A stretch of 6,760 nucleotides of DNA from DATIJJ01 sp039936115. GTDB taxonomy: Bacteria; Pseudomonadota; Gammaproteobacteria; DSM-16500. Position 1 is the stretch's first letter, and each line of letters starts with the position of its first letter. This document shows, piece by piece, positions 5,918 to 6,760 of this stretch. Location of the stretch: positions 1 through 6,760 of the forward strand of contig JBDTIZ010000017.1 of NCBI GenBank assembly GCA_039936115.1. The letters run 5' to 3'. The notes beneath the pieces were generated by a model. That model had not been told where the DNA came from. It was given only the letters and a program-made list of their open reading frames with translations, and searched no databases. Both the position numbers and the translations under genes were made by a program.

Positions 5918-6511
5918 CTAAGGTGTACACATTGATGAACGACAATCATCATTTTTTGCCGAGGGCGGAGCCATTCTCAATTGCTCTAATATGGAATTAA
6001 TCTCAGCCACAATATGACCTGCATCTTTCTTCATTACTTCTGCTTGATCGTAGCAGAGATTGATTCCTTGGGTTTTTAAAAACTCTTGATCTGACGGCCA
6101 GAGGGGAAGTTGGGTTTTTAAATCGGCATAAGGTTGGTAATATCTAAAAAAGCTATAACAAAACAAAAGAGCCGCACCACCTGTAGCTGCAAATCCCTTC
6201 CCAACAGAGGCGCCTGGGTTAGAATCATGACTAATATCATATTCGATCAGGCCAGTCGCTGCGCTTAGAATTATCAAATCAGACCACGCGACCAACCCTG
6301 TTTTAATCTTTGTTAAACTGGGCGGATAGAAACGATTAGAAACATTAGTTGCTTTCTCACACACACCTTGAGGATTAATACTTCGTTCCAAATTTCGTTT
6401 TATAGCAATTAATCGTTTCTCTTCAGGAGTAGACAAAGCAAGCTCCGGAGTATTCTCGAGTAAGGTGTCTTGTTTAGAGCGAAACATTGAGTTTCTGAGT
6501 TTACTTAGCAT
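5918..6511 (-). CDS. uncharacterised protein with two predicted membrane segments
   Basis: I do not recognise this 197-residue protein. It starts at an ATG five bases after GAAGG, a good ribosome site. Residues 1-70 are polar and charged, with a likely helix around 28-45 (TPEEKRLIAIKRNLERS). Two hydrophobic segments follow at about 71-90 (TGLVAWSDLIILSAATGLIE) and 104-122 (GKGFAATGGAALLFCYSFF), separated by an acidic DISHDSNPG loop, a hairpin-like membrane topology. The C-terminal 75 residues are polar, with a helix around 160-180 and a cysteine-containing end (DDCRSSMCTP). No signal peptide or enzymatic motif is visible. The promoter carries a PmrA-box-like element, which in Legionella and Coxiella marks Dot/Icm secretion genes and effectors. 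An effector role is therefore possible but unproven. Confidence 0.75.
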   Translation of the reverse strand: MLSKLRNSMFRSKQDTLLENTPELALSTPEEKRLIAIKRNLERSINPQGVCEKATNVSNRFYPPSLTKIKTGLVAWSDLIILSAATGLIEYDISHDSNPGASVGKGFAATGGAALLFCYSFFRYYQPYADLKTQLPLWPSDQEFLKTQGINLCYDQAEVMKKDAGHIVAEINSILEQLRMAPPSAKNDDCRSSMCTP

Positions 6512-6548
6512 ATCTACCTTCTATATAGTTAGTTCATTTTATGTCGGG

Positions 6549-6582
6549 ATTATACGTAGAATATCTTAAGAATTACTTAAGA
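6549..6582 (-). promoter_or_regulatory. promoter with PmrA-box-like tandem CTTAAG operator
   Basis: On the minus strand CTTAAG-TAATT-CTTAAG (6565-6581) is followed ten bases later by a perfect -10 TATAAT (6549-6554). The two hexamers, 11 bp apart, match the described PmrA box YTTAAK-N5-YTTAAK. They occupy the -35 region, where no sigma70-like hexamer exists, as expected for an activator-dependent promoter. Because CTTAAG is its own complement, the site is also an inverted repeat with 7-bp arms (6564-6570 and 6576-6582). The start codon of the downstream gene is about 38 bases from the -10. Confidence 0.6.
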
Positions 6583-6637
6583 GATGGAATTAAAATAAAA
6601 TAATCAATATTTTCACTAATATAGGGTAATTAAAAAT

Positions 6638-6760
6638 GGGGAGTTCTACGGTGGAGTGCGACAGATGGCTTTTTGATGCTGCATAAAGACTTCTGTGGGT
6701 GTTAGGTAACCCAAGCATTTTCTTGGGGTATTATTCATGTTATCAGCTATTTTATCTAAT
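6638..6760 (-). mobile_element. 3' end of an IS30-family insertion sequence (cut by the window)
   Basis: The transposase C-terminus ends here. The sequence just outside its stop, GGGGAGTTCTACGGTGGAG from 6638 on the plus strand, is a candidate for the start of the terminal inverted repeat. IS30 elements often have the transposase end running into or next to this repeat. The other end lies beyond the window, so neither the boundary nor a target duplication can be confirmed. Confidence 0.6.
6646..6760 (-). CDS. IS30-family transposase, C-terminal fragment
   Basis: The last 37 residues of a minus-strand frame that enters from the right edge (first full codon at 6759). They read LDKIADNMNNTPRKCLGYLT, then PTEVF. 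The pattern IA..(L/M)N.TPRK.LGY.TP.EVF is the hallmark end of the DDE integrase core of IS30-family transposases, which move the element by a circular intermediate. The frame ends at TAG (6646-6648) after a short CRTPP tail. The catalytic DDE residues and helix-turn-helix would be outside the window, so whether the copy is intact is unknown. Confidence 0.85.
   Translation of the reverse strand, partial: LDKIADNMNNTPRKCLGYLTPTEVFMQHQKAICRTPP

Overview
The window looks like chromosomal DNA of a fairly AT-rich gammaproteobacterium. The housekeeping proteins resemble E. coli XseB, IspA, NrdR, NusB, ThiL and PgpA along their whole length. The right half, with uncharacterised proteins, a PmrA-box-like promoter and a degenerate WD40-like gene, suggests a host-associated lineage such as Legionellales/Coxiella relatives. 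That placement is inference; no marker gene in the window settles it.

Left edge (about 1-135, minus strand): a strong ribosomal-RNA-type promoter with an AT-rich upstream element, a perfect -35, TAGAAT, a GC-rich discriminator, a small hairpin and a boxA antitermination element. It points leftward, so an rRNA operon should begin just outside the window. Divergent from it is a weaker candidate promoter for the plus-strand operon.

Centre (294-4233, plus strand): a compact seven-gene run, xseB-ispA-nrdR-nusB-thiL-pgpA-(EamA-like half transporter). Junctions are mostly overlaps or very short gaps; the only sizeable gap (61 nt) is before nrdR. The products serve nuclease assembly, isoprenoid precursor synthesis, control of ribonucleotide reductase genes, rRNA antitermination, thiamine diphosphate synthesis and phosphatidylglycerol synthesis. 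NusB acts on boxA RNA, so the operon encodes a factor expected to act on the neighbouring rRNA leader. The riboflavin genes often found between nrdR and nusB are absent.

Right half (4295-6511, minus strand): a WD40/beta-propeller-like gene with its own promoter but apparently broken by two one-base losses, both in three-base homopolymers. Upstream lie a strong hairpin and an unrecognised 197-residue protein with two predicted membrane segments. The promoter of the latter has a perfect -10 and two CTTAAG hexamers in the PmrA-box arrangement.

Right edge (about 6638-6760): the 3' end of an IS30-family insertion sequence, cut by the window boundary.

I found no clearly new multi-gene system. The most interesting item is the PmrA-box-like promoter in front of the unknown membrane protein.
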